Below, piece by piece: positions 51,936-61,152 of a stretch of DNA of 64,000 nucleotides (positions within the stretch are counted from its first letter, which is position 1; the number at the start of each line of letters is the position of its first letter). The DNA comes from JACVCJ01 sp052437175 (GTDB taxonomy: Bacteria > Bacteroidota > Bacteroidia > CAIKAF01), in contig JBQVOK010000010.1 in NCBI GenBank assembly GCA_052437175.1, positions 83,698 through 147,697 on the forward strand, written 5' to 3'. The notes under the pieces are model-generated. The model was given only the letters and a program-made list of their open reading frames with translations, ran no database searches and was not told where the DNA came from. A program made the translations under genes and the position numbers.

Positions 51936-52647
51936 ATATACGTTTTTTTTCAGCCTTATCCTTCTCTTATGCAGTGCCGCACAGGCACAGAAAACCCTGG
52001 ACGGTACCGAACTGCGTACGTCTAAAAAAGCCATTACCGTAAGTGCACAGGGCAAAGAACTGCCCTTTCAGAAATCGGAAGTGTTCCGGTTTCGCCTGCA
52101 CCCGCATTTCCACGACCATGAGGGCATGTACATTATGGATACCGTGGTGCTGATGACGCGCAGCTGGTTCCGGCAGCACAGCGGGCTGGAAAGCGGATTG
52201 GAGTCGATGCAGCTGCCGGGTAAGCATATAGATAAGCTGACCCGCTTCCTGGTATCGGTGGGCGACCCGATGAGCCCGAGCAGCAACAGCGATACCATCG
52301 GCATTAAAATCACCCTGAGTTACAAAGGCGAAGCACGTTTCAAAAAGCCGTTCGACCTGGCCCTGCATGTTGATGGCAGCGATGCCCAGTCCATGGCCTG
52401 GGGTTATATGTCGTCCATGATCGATCTGCCGGCCCTGGGCGATTCCTGCATCACAGAAACCGTGCCTTCGGAGATCGGCGATTTCCGCTCGGGCTTTATA
52501 CAGGAAATTCAGCTTATGAATGCCATGCCGGCACGCATGCGTTTCAATTTTTCGGACGCAAAGCGCAGTATGTGCGTGGAAGCTTTTGAAAAAAAGGGCG
52601 TTAAAACCCACTGGGAAATTAAAAATATCGTTTTACGCTTCCCCTGA
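51925..52647 (+). CDS. Secreted protein of unknown function
   Basis: From the ATG at 51925 the product has 240 residues with a signal peptide (MAYRYTFFFSLILLLCSAAQA). An upstream in-frame ATG at 51907 only extends the cytosolic tip. The mature part has no recognised domain but is well mixed. It overlaps the preceding gene, so the two are likely coupled in translation. Confidence 0.7.
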   Translation: MAYRYTFFFSLILLLCSAAQAQKTLDGTELRTSKKAITVSAQGKELPFQKSEVFRFRLHPHFHDHEGMYIMDTVVLMTRSWFRQHSGLESGLESMQLPGKHIDKLTRFLVSVGDPMSPSSNSDTIGIKITLSYKGEARFKKPFDLALHVDGSDAQSMAWGYMSSMIDLPALGDSCITETVPSEIGDFRSGFIQEIQLMNAMPARMRFNFSDAKRSMCVEAFEKKGVKTHWEIKNIVLRFP

Positions 52648-52671
52648 TGATGTAATAAACAAAGATCATAT

Positions 52672-53340
52672 ATGACACCTAAACCCCTGCTTTATGCAGC
52701 ACTGGCGGCCCTCATCACCTCCTGCGCTTCTAAAGAATCGGTACAGGTTAAATTTATTCACGCAGCCGCCGGCGCAGGCCCGGTAGACGTCTACTTCCAG
52801 GACAAGCTGCAGGCACCGGGCACCGCTTCGGGCAGATCGGCCGGGTATTTTACGGCTGAAAAAAAAGAAAAAGAACCCTATTACGGAGAGATCCGCTCCG
52901 GCGAGGTCTCACTGAGTGCAGTGACAAACCCCGCCTGGGAAAACGGCAAACGCTATACCGTAGTGCTTTTCGGCAACCATAACCAGCTGTCCAAAGAGCT
53001 TTTCGGCGACAGTTATTCCATGCCGTCTCCCGGTAAAGCAAACCTGCGTTTTATGCATTTTGCCCCCGATATGCCCGAGGTAGACGTATACCTGGACAAC
53101 AAGCTGCTGTTCGACGACGTTGCCTATTACGGCGATAATATTTTCAACGGTACACGCCCCTTTACCGAGGTGAACGCAGGCGGCACACACACGGTGGAAA
53201 TACGCAGTACAGGCAGCACGGTACGCAGCTTTACACGCAGTTTCAACCTGCAGCAGGGCAATACCTATACCCTGTTCACCCGCGGAAATGCAGCTGCTTC
53301 AGGAGCGAATGCCTTTGCCATGGAACTGGCCATGCATTAA
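52672..53340 (+). CDS. DUF4397 lipoprotein
   Basis: A 222-residue lipoprotein with lipobox ALITSC (Cys18). Two tandem DUF4397-type beta repeats follow: VKFIHAAAGAGPVDVYFQDKL near residues 25-46, and NLRFMHFAPDMPEVDVYLDNKLL near 124-146. Such proteins are surface or periplasmic, with unclear roles. It is 24 nt downstream of the preceding secreted-protein gene. Confidence 0.85.
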   Translation: MTPKPLLYAALAALITSCASKESVQVKFIHAAAGAGPVDVYFQDKLQAPGTASGRSAGYFTAEKKEKEPYYGEIRSGEVSLSAVTNPAWENGKRYTVVLFGNHNQLSKELFGDSYSMPSPGKANLRFMHFAPDMPEVDVYLDNKLLFDDVAYYGDNIFNGTRPFTEVNAGGTHTVEIRSTGSTVRSFTRSFNLQQGNTYTLFTRGNAAASGANAFAMELAMH

Positions 53341-53353
53341 AAACGTATATACA

Positions 53354-53848
53354 TCAATTTTTAAAAGGCACATTGAAGAAACCCTCCCGGATCTCCAGCA
53401 GGGTGCCATCGTCGCTGCGGGCGTTGAGTTCAAAGGCTCCGCTTACTTTCTGTGCGTCCAGATCCAGTGCGTCGAGCCTCACAAAGCCCTCCGTATCCTG
53501 GTGATGGTCGCGGAATATCTTTTCGAAATTATTATTCCCGTAATAAAAAACGGTATTCGACCCGGTAAAAGGGATCGGCATTCCCAGGCTCTGCGGATCA
53601 AAGTAGAAATTAAGCTTCATTTCACCATCCGGACGATCTTTGTTTATAAAGTTACCTACCCAGGAACCAGATACAAACAGGCGGTTATCTGAAGAAATAA
53701 GCGTGGCATTGGCCATTTTATTGGATGCCTTGAATTCTTGTCCGTTTATTTTACAGCGGAAAATGGCATCGTCCCAGGTGGGTTTATCACAGGCGGTAAC
53801 GGCATAGGCACAAAAAAGCAAAAGCAGGCCAGAACATATTTTTCTCAT
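53354..53848 (-). CDS. Lipoprotein of unknown function (DUF6252-like)
   Basis: A 164-residue lipoprotein with lipobox AVTAC (Cys20). FRCKINGQEFKAS and beta-rich segments (FVSGSWVGNFIN) resemble DUF6252-type periplasmic proteins, judged from memory. It is convergent with the DUF4397 gene, whose stop lies 13 nt away. Confidence 0.7.
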   Translation of the reverse strand: MRKICSGLLLLFCAYAVTACDKPTWDDAIFRCKINGQEFKASNKMANATLISSDNRLFVSGSWVGNFINKDRPDGEMKLNFYFDPQSLGMPIPFTGSNTVFYYGNNNFEKIFRDHHQDTEGFVRLDALDLDAQKVSGAFELNARSDDGTLLEIREGFFNVPFKN

Positions 53849-53916
53849 AGGATCTTTTTTTCAAAGATCTCTGGAAAATTGCACTTACCCGCTACATCAA
53901 ATGTAGTATTTAGCCT

Positions 53917-54444
53917 TCAGGAAAGCTGTTTGTAAAACTCCCACATGAGGATACCGGCGGCCACGGAAACATTCAGCGAATGTTTGGTGCCTTCCTGCGG
54001 AATTTCAATGGCCGAATCACAGAGGGCGAGTATTTCCGGGCTCACGCCCCGTACTTCGTTCCCCAGAACCAGCACGTGCCTGGCAGCGGCATCAAAAGGA
54101 CTGCGGTGCAGCAATACGGGCTGGTCGGTCTGTTCGGCGGCCCAGATGGTATATCCTTTTTCTTTGTAATGAAGCAGCACGGCAGCCAGGTCTTCGGCCT
54201 GCCGCCACTGAACGGTTTCGGTAGCCCCGAGGGCCGTTTTCTGAATTTCGGGTTCCGGCGGACAGGGCGTATAGCCGCCCAGGATCACGGATTCTATACG
54301 AAAAGCATCGGCCGTGCGAAACACCGCGCCTACGTTATGCCCGCTGCGCACATTATCCAGCGCTACCACAAGCGGAATTTTGGGGAGGCTCTTAAACGCT
54401 TCCTCCCCGATCCTTCCTAATTCTTCTAACTGTAGCTGACGCAT
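53917..54444 (-). CDS. SpoU/TrmH-family RNA methyltransferase
   Basis: A 175-residue SPOUT methyltransferase with the three family motifs: NVGAVFRTADAF (about residues 37-48), VLGNEVRGVS (about 129-138) and IPQEGTKHSLNVSVAAGI (about 148-165). It 2'-O-methylates a ribose in tRNA or rRNA; the target is not predictable here. It starts 3 nt after the malic enzyme gene and may be co-transcribed. Confidence 0.92.
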   Translation of the reverse strand: MRQLQLEELGRIGEEAFKSLPKIPLVVALDNVRSGHNVGAVFRTADAFRIESVILGGYTPCPPEPEIQKTALGATETVQWRQAEDLAAVLLHYKEKGYTIWAAEQTDQPVLLHRSPFDAAARHVLVLGNEVRGVSPEILALCDSAIEIPQEGTKHSLNVSVAAGILMWEFYKQLS

Positions 54445-54447
54445 ACC

Positions 54448-56721
54448 TTACAACGACTTCTCCTCGCGCGTCTGTGCATCGGCCACCGCAACGGCAGCCA
54501 TATTCACGATCTCGCGCACGGAACAGCCGATCTGGCATACATGCGCCGTGCGGTTCATGCCCAGCAGGATAGGCCCGATGGCATCGCCCACACCAAACGA
54601 CTGCAGCAGTTTATAGCTGATATTGCCGGAACTCAGGTCCGGGAAAATAAGTGTGTTCACCTTCTGGTTCACCAGTTTGCTGAACGGGAATACGTCTTTC
54701 AGCATATCCTGGTTCAGCGCAAAATTGGCCTGCAGTTCCCCGTCGGCCACCAGCTCGGGGTAATCGCGCTGGAGAATAGCGGTCGCTTTGGCCATTTTCT
54801 CGGCCTGGGGCGCATTGCTGCCTCCGAAATTAGAGAAGGACAGCAGCGCTATTTTGGGGGTTACATTGAATTTACGTACCGTTTCGGCGGCAGACAGTGT
54901 AATATCCACGATCTCTTCGGCCGTAGGCTCTATGTTTACCGTAACGTCTGCCAGGAAAAAGAGACCTTTTTTGGTAGGCAGCACGTACATACCGGCCGCG
55001 GTCTTTACTTCCGGTTTACGGCCCGCTATCTGGAAAATGGGACGCAGCACCTCGGTGTATTTTTTGGTTACCCCGGAGATGAATGCATCCGCCTCGCCGC
55101 TCTCCAGCATCATCATCCCGAAATAGTTGCGGTCGCGCATCAGTTTCTGTGAATCGGTGAGGGAGATGCCCTTGCGCTGGCGTTTTGCATAAAACTGCTC
55201 GGCATAGGCCTGGCGTTTTTCGTGTTCTTCGAATACATCTATGAAAGTGGCGCCTTCCAGGTCCAGACCGTTGTCTTCGGCCAGTTTTTTCATCTGGGCC
55301 ATATTCCCCAGCAGCACGGGTTCGCCGATACCTTCGTCGAGCATGATCTGTGCGGCCTTCAGTACTTTTTCGGAGCTACCTTCGGCAAAGATCACCTTCT
55401 TGGGTGCTGCCTTGGCCTTTTGCATAATGCTGCGTGTAAACACATCGTTGAGGCCCAGGCGTTCTTTCAGGTGTTCCTTGTATATTTCCCAGTCGGTAAT
55501 AGGTTCGCGGGCCACACCGCTTTCCACCGCGGCTTTGGCTACGGCAGGGGCTACGGTATGGATAAGGCGCGGGTCTACCGGTTTGGGAATGATATAGGTA
55601 GGTCCGAAGGCGATATTGCGTTCATTATATACGGTGTTCACCACATCGGGTACCGATTGCTTGGCCAGGTCGGCCAGGGCATATACGGCGGCCAGTTTCA
55701 TTTCTTCGTTGATCTTGGTGGCGCGTACGTCCAGGGCACCGCGGAAGATATAGGGGAAACCCAGTACGTTGTTTACCTGGTTGGGATGATCGCTGCGGCC
55801 GGTGGCCACGATCACGTCCGGGCGGGCGGCAATGGCCTCGTCGTAACCGATCTCCGGATCGGGATTGGCCAGGGCAAATACCACCGGGTTGGCTGCCATA
55901 CTGCGGATCATATCCTGGCTTACGATATTGCCCTTGGAAAGGCCCACGAACACGTCGGCATCCTTAAAGGCATCTTCCAGGGTATTGATGTCGCGGTCGG
56001 TAGAGAAATAGGTCTTATGTTCATCGCCCGTTTCGCGGTCCTTACGGATAACGCCTTTAGAATCGAGCATTACGATATTGCTGCGGTTCACGCCCAGGGC
56101 CTCGAACAGGCGGGCACAGGAAATAGCGCTGGCACCGGCGCCGTTGAAGACCACGCGGGCCTCGCTGAGTTTTTTACCGGCGATCTCCAGGGCATTGAGC
56201 AGGGCGGCACCGGCAATAATGGCCGTACCGTGCTGGTCGTCATGCATGATGGGGATGCTCAGTTCTTCCTTGAGGCGTTTTTCGATATAAAAGCAGTCGG
56301 GCGCTTTGATGTCCTCGAGGTTGATCCCGCCAAAGGTAGGTTCCAGGGCTTTTACCACCTGCACCACGCTCTCGGGGTCTTTGGCATTCAGCTCGATGTC
56401 GAACACGTCGATATCGGCATAGATCTTGAACAGCAGGCCCTTACCTTCCATTACGGGCTTGGAGGCTTCGGCCCCGATATCGCCCAGGCCCAGCACCGCG
56501 GTACCGTTCGATATTACGGCCACCAGGTTGCCCTTGGCCGTATACTTATACACATCTTCGGGATTTTCTGCAATTTCCAGGCAGGGTACCGCAACTCCGG
56601 GAGAGTAGGCAATGGAAAGGTCACGCTGACTGTTGGCCGGTTTCGAGGGAATTACTTCCAGTTTTCCGGGACGACCGTTATAATGGTAGTCCAGGATATC
56701 TTTTTTACTGATCTTACTCAT
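54448..56721 (-). CDS. maeB: NADP-dependent malic enzyme (malic enzyme-phosphotransacetylase fusion)
   Basis: A 757-residue protein of the fused MaeB type. The N-terminal malic enzyme part (about 15-410) carries VAVPCLEIAENPEDVYKYT, MHDDQHGTA and a nucleotide-binding VVFNGAGASAISCARL. The C-terminal part (about 425-750) resembles phosphotransacetylase but usually lacks that activity and has a regulatory role. It converts malate to pyruvate and CO2, producing NADPH. It is single or leads the RNA methyltransferase gene. Confidence 0.95.
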   Translation of the reverse strand: MSKISKKDILDYHYNGRPGKLEVIPSKPANSQRDLSIAYSPGVAVPCLEIAENPEDVYKYTAKGNLVAVISNGTAVLGLGDIGAEASKPVMEGKGLLFKIYADIDVFDIELNAKDPESVVQVVKALEPTFGGINLEDIKAPDCFYIEKRLKEELSIPIMHDDQHGTAIIAGAALLNALEIAGKKLSEARVVFNGAGASAISCARLFEALGVNRSNIVMLDSKGVIRKDRETGDEHKTYFSTDRDINTLEDAFKDADVFVGLSKGNIVSQDMIRSMAANPVVFALANPDPEIGYDEAIAARPDVIVATGRSDHPNQVNNVLGFPYIFRGALDVRATKINEEMKLAAVYALADLAKQSVPDVVNTVYNERNIAFGPTYIIPKPVDPRLIHTVAPAVAKAAVESGVAREPITDWEIYKEHLKERLGLNDVFTRSIMQKAKAAPKKVIFAEGSSEKVLKAAQIMLDEGIGEPVLLGNMAQMKKLAEDNGLDLEGATFIDVFEEHEKRQAYAEQFYAKRQRKGISLTDSQKLMRDRNYFGMMMLESGEADAFISGVTKKYTEVLRPIFQIAGRKPEVKTAAGMYVLPTKKGLFFLADVTVNIEPTAEEIVDITLSAAETVRKFNVTPKIALLSFSNFGGSNAPQAEKMAKATAILQRDYPELVADGELQANFALNQDMLKDVFPFSKLVNQKVNTLIFPDLSSGNISYKLLQSFGVGDAIGPILLGMNRTAHVCQIGCSVREIVNMAAVAVADAQTREEKSL

Positions 56722-56956
56722 ATCCTATATAAACAAACAAGGTACAAAGGAAGTAAATATTTGCAGATTCCACAGATATTCCCCAGTTTGAGGCAGGGCC
56801 CCTTTTTGAGATTCCCGGTGTCCCGGACCACGGCTTTTTATGAAAAAGATCAGCCGGTCAGAGTTTAAAAAAGTCACAAAAAATATAGCCGGTTATTTAA
56901 CAGCAAGATAAGTTCGTATACACATACAGGCATTGTGACTCCGGGCACGTAAATAT

Positions 56957-56990
56957 TTGTTAAACTCCCGTTAACTCTATACTATGTTTT
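56957..56990 (+). promoter_or_regulatory. Putative promoter of the beta-helix secreted protein gene
   Basis: TTG (56957-56959), 23 bp and TATGTTTT (56983-56990) loosely match the -33/-7 consensus, 53 nt before the ATG at 57044. Spacing is at the long end. The 56722-57043 gap otherwise holds no gene; a weak -7-like TTCCTTTG for maeB lies on the minus strand at about 56744-56751. Confidence 0.35.
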
Positions 56991-57043
56991 TAAATATGGC
57001 ACAAATAATGTGAGTAAATGGGCGGATAAACTATACACTATAC

Positions 57044-60037
57044 ATGACAAAGTTCTATTTTTCAATCGCGGGCATGATGCTTACCGTAGGGATAGCCTCC
57101 GCCCAAACCCGTTACGTGAGTGCGGGAGGAACAGATGCAGGCGACTGCTCATTGCCGGGAAGTCCCTGTGCAACCATCAGCTATGCGGTTTCTGAAGCCG
57201 TAGCCGGAGACTCGGTGGTACTGAGTTCAGGCAATTATGCGTTTACCAGCACGCAACTTATTGACAAGGATGTAACCGTTACAGCCGCCAATATCGCCAG
57301 CAAACCCGTTATTACCACTTCTGCTTCCGACGCCATTGTGGTGAATGCCAACGGCGTTACGATCAACGGCCTGCGTCTGCAGCTGGGTCTCAGCGCTACC
57401 GAAGGTCTTAAAGGGATCGTTTCTTCAGCTGCTTTCGACAACCTGACGCTGACCAACAACGAGATACTGAGTTCCAAACCGATCGCTACCGGTATGGTTT
57501 TCGGCAGTTATGCCGTACACCTCTATGGCACTGCCGGACAAATGATCACCGTTGAAAACAACATCATCGGCCCCATGAACGGACCGGCCAACGACAACTT
57601 CGGCCGTGGTCTGGGTCTGGGTCTGAACGGTGCCGGTGTGGCCCCGGGTGGTACCATCCACAACAACGGCATTGCCGCCTACTACACCATTCATTATACG
57701 GTGCCTTCCGCTTCGGCAGACATCACCGATAACGTACTGGCCGGTATCTTTATGTACAATACCCCGGTTGCAGGTACCAGCACCACCATTGCCAACAACA
57801 CGTTCGATCCGCTCGACCCCCTGCTGGCCAACAACCTGTATGCCCTGCTGGAACTGCGTTCTATCGACAATGCCACGCTGAACATCGACAGCAACGACTT
57901 TGTAAATTACACCAATATCGCCATCCTGAACAGCTCTTCGAACGGGGTGAACATCATGAACAATACCTTTACACCGCACGCTACCGCTACAAACCCGGTA
58001 GCCGTTCATGCCAACACCAAAACCATGACCAACGGTGTGGAATCGTATACCTATGCCAACTCGTTCAACCTGTCGTCCAACACCTTTAATGCACCCGCAG
58101 CCGGTGTAGGTACGGCCCTCTACATTGCCAAACACTACAACAATACAAACGGTTATGCCAACGTACAGATCGGAACCAATGGTCCCAACGTTTTCGATAC
58201 CGACCTGCAGTATTTCATTGTACTGGATACCCTGAGCGGCGCCAGCAACAATTTTCCGCTGTGGGCTCCTTATGCCGTAACCACGATGGCCCCGGTTGAC
58301 CAGGACTTCAACGCCTGGATCATCAACAACAACTACGGCAGCACAAACCCGGCCGTTATCGGTGCCAAAATTTTTGATGTAAACGACAACGGCGCACTGG
58401 GTCGGGTGATCCTGGACCCTACAGGTACGCGTTATGTGGCCACTACCGGTAGCAATACCGGCAACGACTGTCTCGATCCCAACAGCCCCTGCGCCGATGT
58501 GGATTATGCCTACAACGTAGCTTTTGACGGTGATTCCATCGTGGTCTTTGCCGGCAACTATGCCTGGACAAACACGCTGAACATTGCCAAACAGGGCATT
58601 ACGCTTACGGCCGATGACATCAACAACAAACCAGTAATTACTTCTACGGCATCAGATGTGGTTAAAGTAACGGCTGAACATGTGACCATCAACGGTTTCC
58701 GATTCGAACTGGGCCTGGGTGCAGGCGGCGGTTTACGCGGTATCGTAGCCGAGAACACCTACGACAGCCTTAGCATCAGCAACAACCTTATCCTTTCTGT
58801 AAAACCGGTCTCTACCGGTATGGTATTCGGCGCTTACGGTATTGCCGCTTTCGGCGGAAACGGTCTGCATGTGAACATCAGCGACAACGAGATCCGTCCG
58901 GCTTCTGCTGCGGCCAATGACGCTTTCGGCCGTGCCATCGGACTGGGTCTGAACGGCGTAGGTCTGGCTCCGGGCGGTGTGGTTGCCAACAACCTGGTAC
59001 AGGGTTACTACCCGATCCAGGCTACGGTGCCTTCTGCCGATCTCGATATCGACGAGAACGAACTGGCCGGTCTTACCATGATCAACGCGGCACAGAACGG
59101 CATCAGCATTAACATCGACAACAATACATTCGACGCGGTGAACGACCTGGTGGCCGCCAACCTGTACGCCCTGCTGGAAGTACGTGCCAATGACGGTGCC
59201 CTGGTGACCATCAGCAACAACGAGTTCAAAAACTACCTCAACATGGGTCTGTTCAGCTCGGCTTCACGCAATGTAAAAGCGATCAACAACGAATTTACGC
59301 CTTCGGCTACCGCTACGGACTTCGTAAGCATCCACGCCAACTCCAAACTGATGACCAGCGGTGTACAGAACAACACGTATGCCAACAGCATCGAGATCAA
59401 AGGAAACGCGTTCAACCCGGGTGTTGCCGATAACGGTGCGGCCATTGCCTTTGCCGATCATTACGGCGTTACCAGCCCGGCTTTCAACGATTCCATTAAA
59501 GTAGGCGGCAGCGACGCAAGCGATAAGAACACCTTCGCCAACGGTATTAAGTACTTTATTGCCCTGGATACCCTGAGCGGCAGCAGCAACGGTTTTGCCC
59601 TCTGGCAGATGAACGGTTCTTCCGTTACTACCATGAAACCGTTTGCACAGAACGTATATGCGTTCACCGACTGGAACATTTATCCCAGCAATGATACAAC
59701 CGTCCTGGAAGGCAAGGCTTTTGACGTAGCCGATGCTTCTTCACTGGGCGATGTGGTGTTCGTTCGCCCGAATACCTCACTGAACGAGTCTGACATCATC
59801 AGCCTCAGCACTTATCCTAACCCCGCGGTACATACACTGAACATCGCAGGCGAAGGTCTCAGCGGTAAAAATGTACTTAGCATCACCGATATGCAGGGCC
59901 GTGTGGTTCGCACACACAATATCAATGCCGCCGGAGGCGTTATCAGCATCCCGGTACAGGACCTGAGCAACGGCATGTACAACATCCGCATCACAGGTAA
60001 CGGCAACGTATACCAGGCCCGTATTATAAAGAACTAA
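57044..60037 (+). CDS. Secreted parallel beta-helix protein with duplicated body and T9SS type A sorting domain
   Basis: A 997-residue protein with a signal peptide (MTKFYFSIAGMMLTVGIASA). Two long, similar halves follow (about residues 23-462 and 463-905), each starting RYV and containing Asn-rich repeats with ITINGLRLQLG-type and ISNN turns, as in right-handed beta-helix surface proteins. The end (about 920-997; STYPNPAVHTLNIAG, GMYNIRITG, IIKN) is a Por/T9SS type A C-terminal sorting domain. The two halves arose by internal duplication. It is followed by a strong terminator. Confidence 0.9.
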   Translation: MTKFYFSIAGMMLTVGIASAQTRYVSAGGTDAGDCSLPGSPCATISYAVSEAVAGDSVVLSSGNYAFTSTQLIDKDVTVTAANIASKPVITTSASDAIVVNANGVTINGLRLQLGLSATEGLKGIVSSAAFDNLTLTNNEILSSKPIATGMVFGSYAVHLYGTAGQMITVENNIIGPMNGPANDNFGRGLGLGLNGAGVAPGGTIHNNGIAAYYTIHYTVPSASADITDNVLAGIFMYNTPVAGTSTTIANNTFDPLDPLLANNLYALLELRSIDNATLNIDSNDFVNYTNIAILNSSSNGVNIMNNTFTPHATATNPVAVHANTKTMTNGVESYTYANSFNLSSNTFNAPAAGVGTALYIAKHYNNTNGYANVQIGTNGPNVFDTDLQYFIVLDTLSGASNNFPLWAPYAVTTMAPVDQDFNAWIINNNYGSTNPAVIGAKIFDVNDNGALGRVILDPTGTRYVATTGSNTGNDCLDPNSPCADVDYAYNVAFDGDSIVVFAGNYAWTNTLNIAKQGITLTADDINNKPVITSTASDVVKVTAEHVTINGFRFELGLGAGGGLRGIVAENTYDSLSISNNLILSVKPVSTGMVFGAYGIAAFGGNGLHVNISDNEIRPASAAANDAFGRAIGLGLNGVGLAPGGVVANNLVQGYYPIQATVPSADLDIDENELAGLTMINAAQNGISINIDNNTFDAVNDLVAANLYALLEVRANDGALVTISNNEFKNYLNMGLFSSASRNVKAINNEFTPSATATDFVSIHANSKLMTSGVQNNTYANSIEIKGNAFNPGVADNGAAIAFADHYGVTSPAFNDSIKVGGSDASDKNTFANGIKYFIALDTLSGSSNGFALWQMNGSSVTTMKPFAQNVYAFTDWNIYPSNDTTVLEGKAFDVADASSLGDVVFVRPNTSLNESDIISLSTYPNPAVHTLNIAGEGLSGKNVLSITDMQGRVVRTHNINAAGGVISIPVQDLSNGMYNIRITGNGNVYQARIIKN

Positions 60038-60060
60038 TCGTTTTTTCATAAACACAGGTA

Positions 60061-60094
60061 AAACCGTCCGGAATCCCCCCCGGGCGGTTTTTTT
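60061..60094 (+). terminator. Terminator of the beta-helix protein gene
   Basis: An 11-bp stem AAACCGTCCGG/CCGGGCGGTTT (60061-60071, 60080-60090; one wobble) followed by T lies 24 nt after the stop. Confidence 0.85.
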
Positions 60095-60171
60095 ATGTGC
60101 CGGCGCTAACAAAGACCGGCTTTCCGCAAAATGTGGAAAAACACCCCGCTGTATTTCCGGTTTCAATTGCC

Positions 60172-60179
60172 TAAGTTTG
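60172..60179 (+). promoter_or_regulatory. -7 element TAAGTTTG very close to the MmcQ/YjbR start
   Basis: An exact TAnnTTTG match ends only 4 nt before the ATG at 60184, so transcription would start at or inside the start codon. The mRNA is probably leaderless. Confidence 0.5.
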
Positions 60180-60183
60180 TTGT

Positions 60184-60537
60184 ATGGATATTGTGGAACT
60201 GCGCGAATATTGTATTTCGAAACCGCACAGCAGCGAAGGCTTTCCTTTCGGTGGAGACGTGCTGGTATTTAAGGTGGCCGGCAAAATGTTTGCCCTCTGC
60301 AGTATCGATGCCCCCCAGCCTTCCGTAAACCTGAAATGCGATCCTGACAAAGCCGAAGAACTGCGCGAACAGCACCCGGAGATCACCGCGGGCTATCACA
60401 TGCACAAACGCATGTGGAACACGGTCTCTTTACAGGGCCGCCTGAGTGATGCCTTTATACGGGGGCTTATCGATCACAGCTACGAAGAAGTAGTGAACAG
60501 CCTTAGCCTGAAAAAACGCCGCGAACTGGGCCTATAA
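60184..60537 (+). CDS. MmcQ/YjbR-family protein
   Basis: A 117-residue protein that matches MmcQ/YjbR: MDIVELREYCISKPHSSEGFPFGGDVLVFKVAGKMFAL at the start, SVNLKCDPDKAEELREQ in the middle, and HMHKRMWNTV with DHSYEEVVNSL at the end. The fold is a double-wing DNA-binding-like domain; the role is uncharacterised. The -7 element just upstream points to leaderless translation. Confidence 0.92.
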   Translation: MDIVELREYCISKPHSSEGFPFGGDVLVFKVAGKMFALCSIDAPQPSVNLKCDPDKAEELREQHPEITAGYHMHKRMWNTVSLQGRLSDAFIRGLIDHSYEEVVNSLSLKKRRELGL

Positions 60538-60540
60538 AAA

Positions 60541-60652
60541 AAAACCGAAGCAACATACTGTTCGCTCCGGTTAGTTAAGGCATGAAAAAAAGCAAAGTCT
60601 CCTTTTCAAGGAATATGTTCAGCGGGTCCAAACCCGAAAAAGGTATTCGTGC
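60541..60652 (-). ncRNA. Candidate small RNA
   Basis: The 60538-61152 stretch has no convincing gene, but the minus strand shows an exact -7 element TATATTTG at 60664-60657. Two hairpins follow (CGGGT-N4-ACCCG and TCCTT-N3-AAGGA). A stem AACCGGAGC/GCTTCGGTT with one mismatch then runs into nine T near 60541. This gives a transcript of about 110 nt ending in a rho-independent terminator. No -33 TTG is found at normal spacing. Unknown family. Confidence 0.45.
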
Positions 60653-60664
60653 ATAACAAATATA

Positions 60665-61152
60665 TGTACATAAACGACAAATTTTGCTTTTTGTTTCGCC
60701 TTTTTGTCTTTTTTCGACCAATTTAATATACACCACCCGGCTAAGGTTTGGCACTGGTTTTCAAAGCACTGTAAAATAGTATGCTGACGTATATACGTTC
60801 CTGGGGAAAAAGGGCCGTTTGCCGCAAAAACAGCAGGTGTTCAGATACCTGCTCCACATTTTCGTTCAGTAGACCGGAAGCCGGCAGAGCGTCTTCAATT
60901 GTTTCTCTCTACACAAACGCACTATATCTCTTCAGTACCCGCTTGTTCATACCCGATAGCTGTGCAGGAACCCATCACAAAGGAAAATCATCTGTATATA
61001 GTAAATAGTTGGTTATAAATCGGGTAAATATTTATACAAAAAAATTTTATGATTTTGATCGCGGGTATATACATGAATAAAAAAGCAGGCAATATGTTAC
61101 ATAGACAAAAAATCTATAAATAAATATTTCTAACTTAGCAAAAAAATTCATT
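60665..61152. other. AT-rich stretch without a recognised gene
   Basis: Apart from the candidate sRNA promoter at its left edge, I see no gene here. A 75-codon frame at 60781-61008 has no ribosome-binding site and an unlikely composition. The last 120 bp, before the AT-hook gene, are very AT-rich. Confidence 0.6.

Noticed and set aside
55222..56868. A 548-codon open frame opposite maeB
   Set aside because: Shadow of the malic enzyme gene; no recognised domain.
60781..61008. A 75-codon plus-strand frame
   Set aside because: Cysteine/serine-rich with no family, no signal and no ribosome-binding site.
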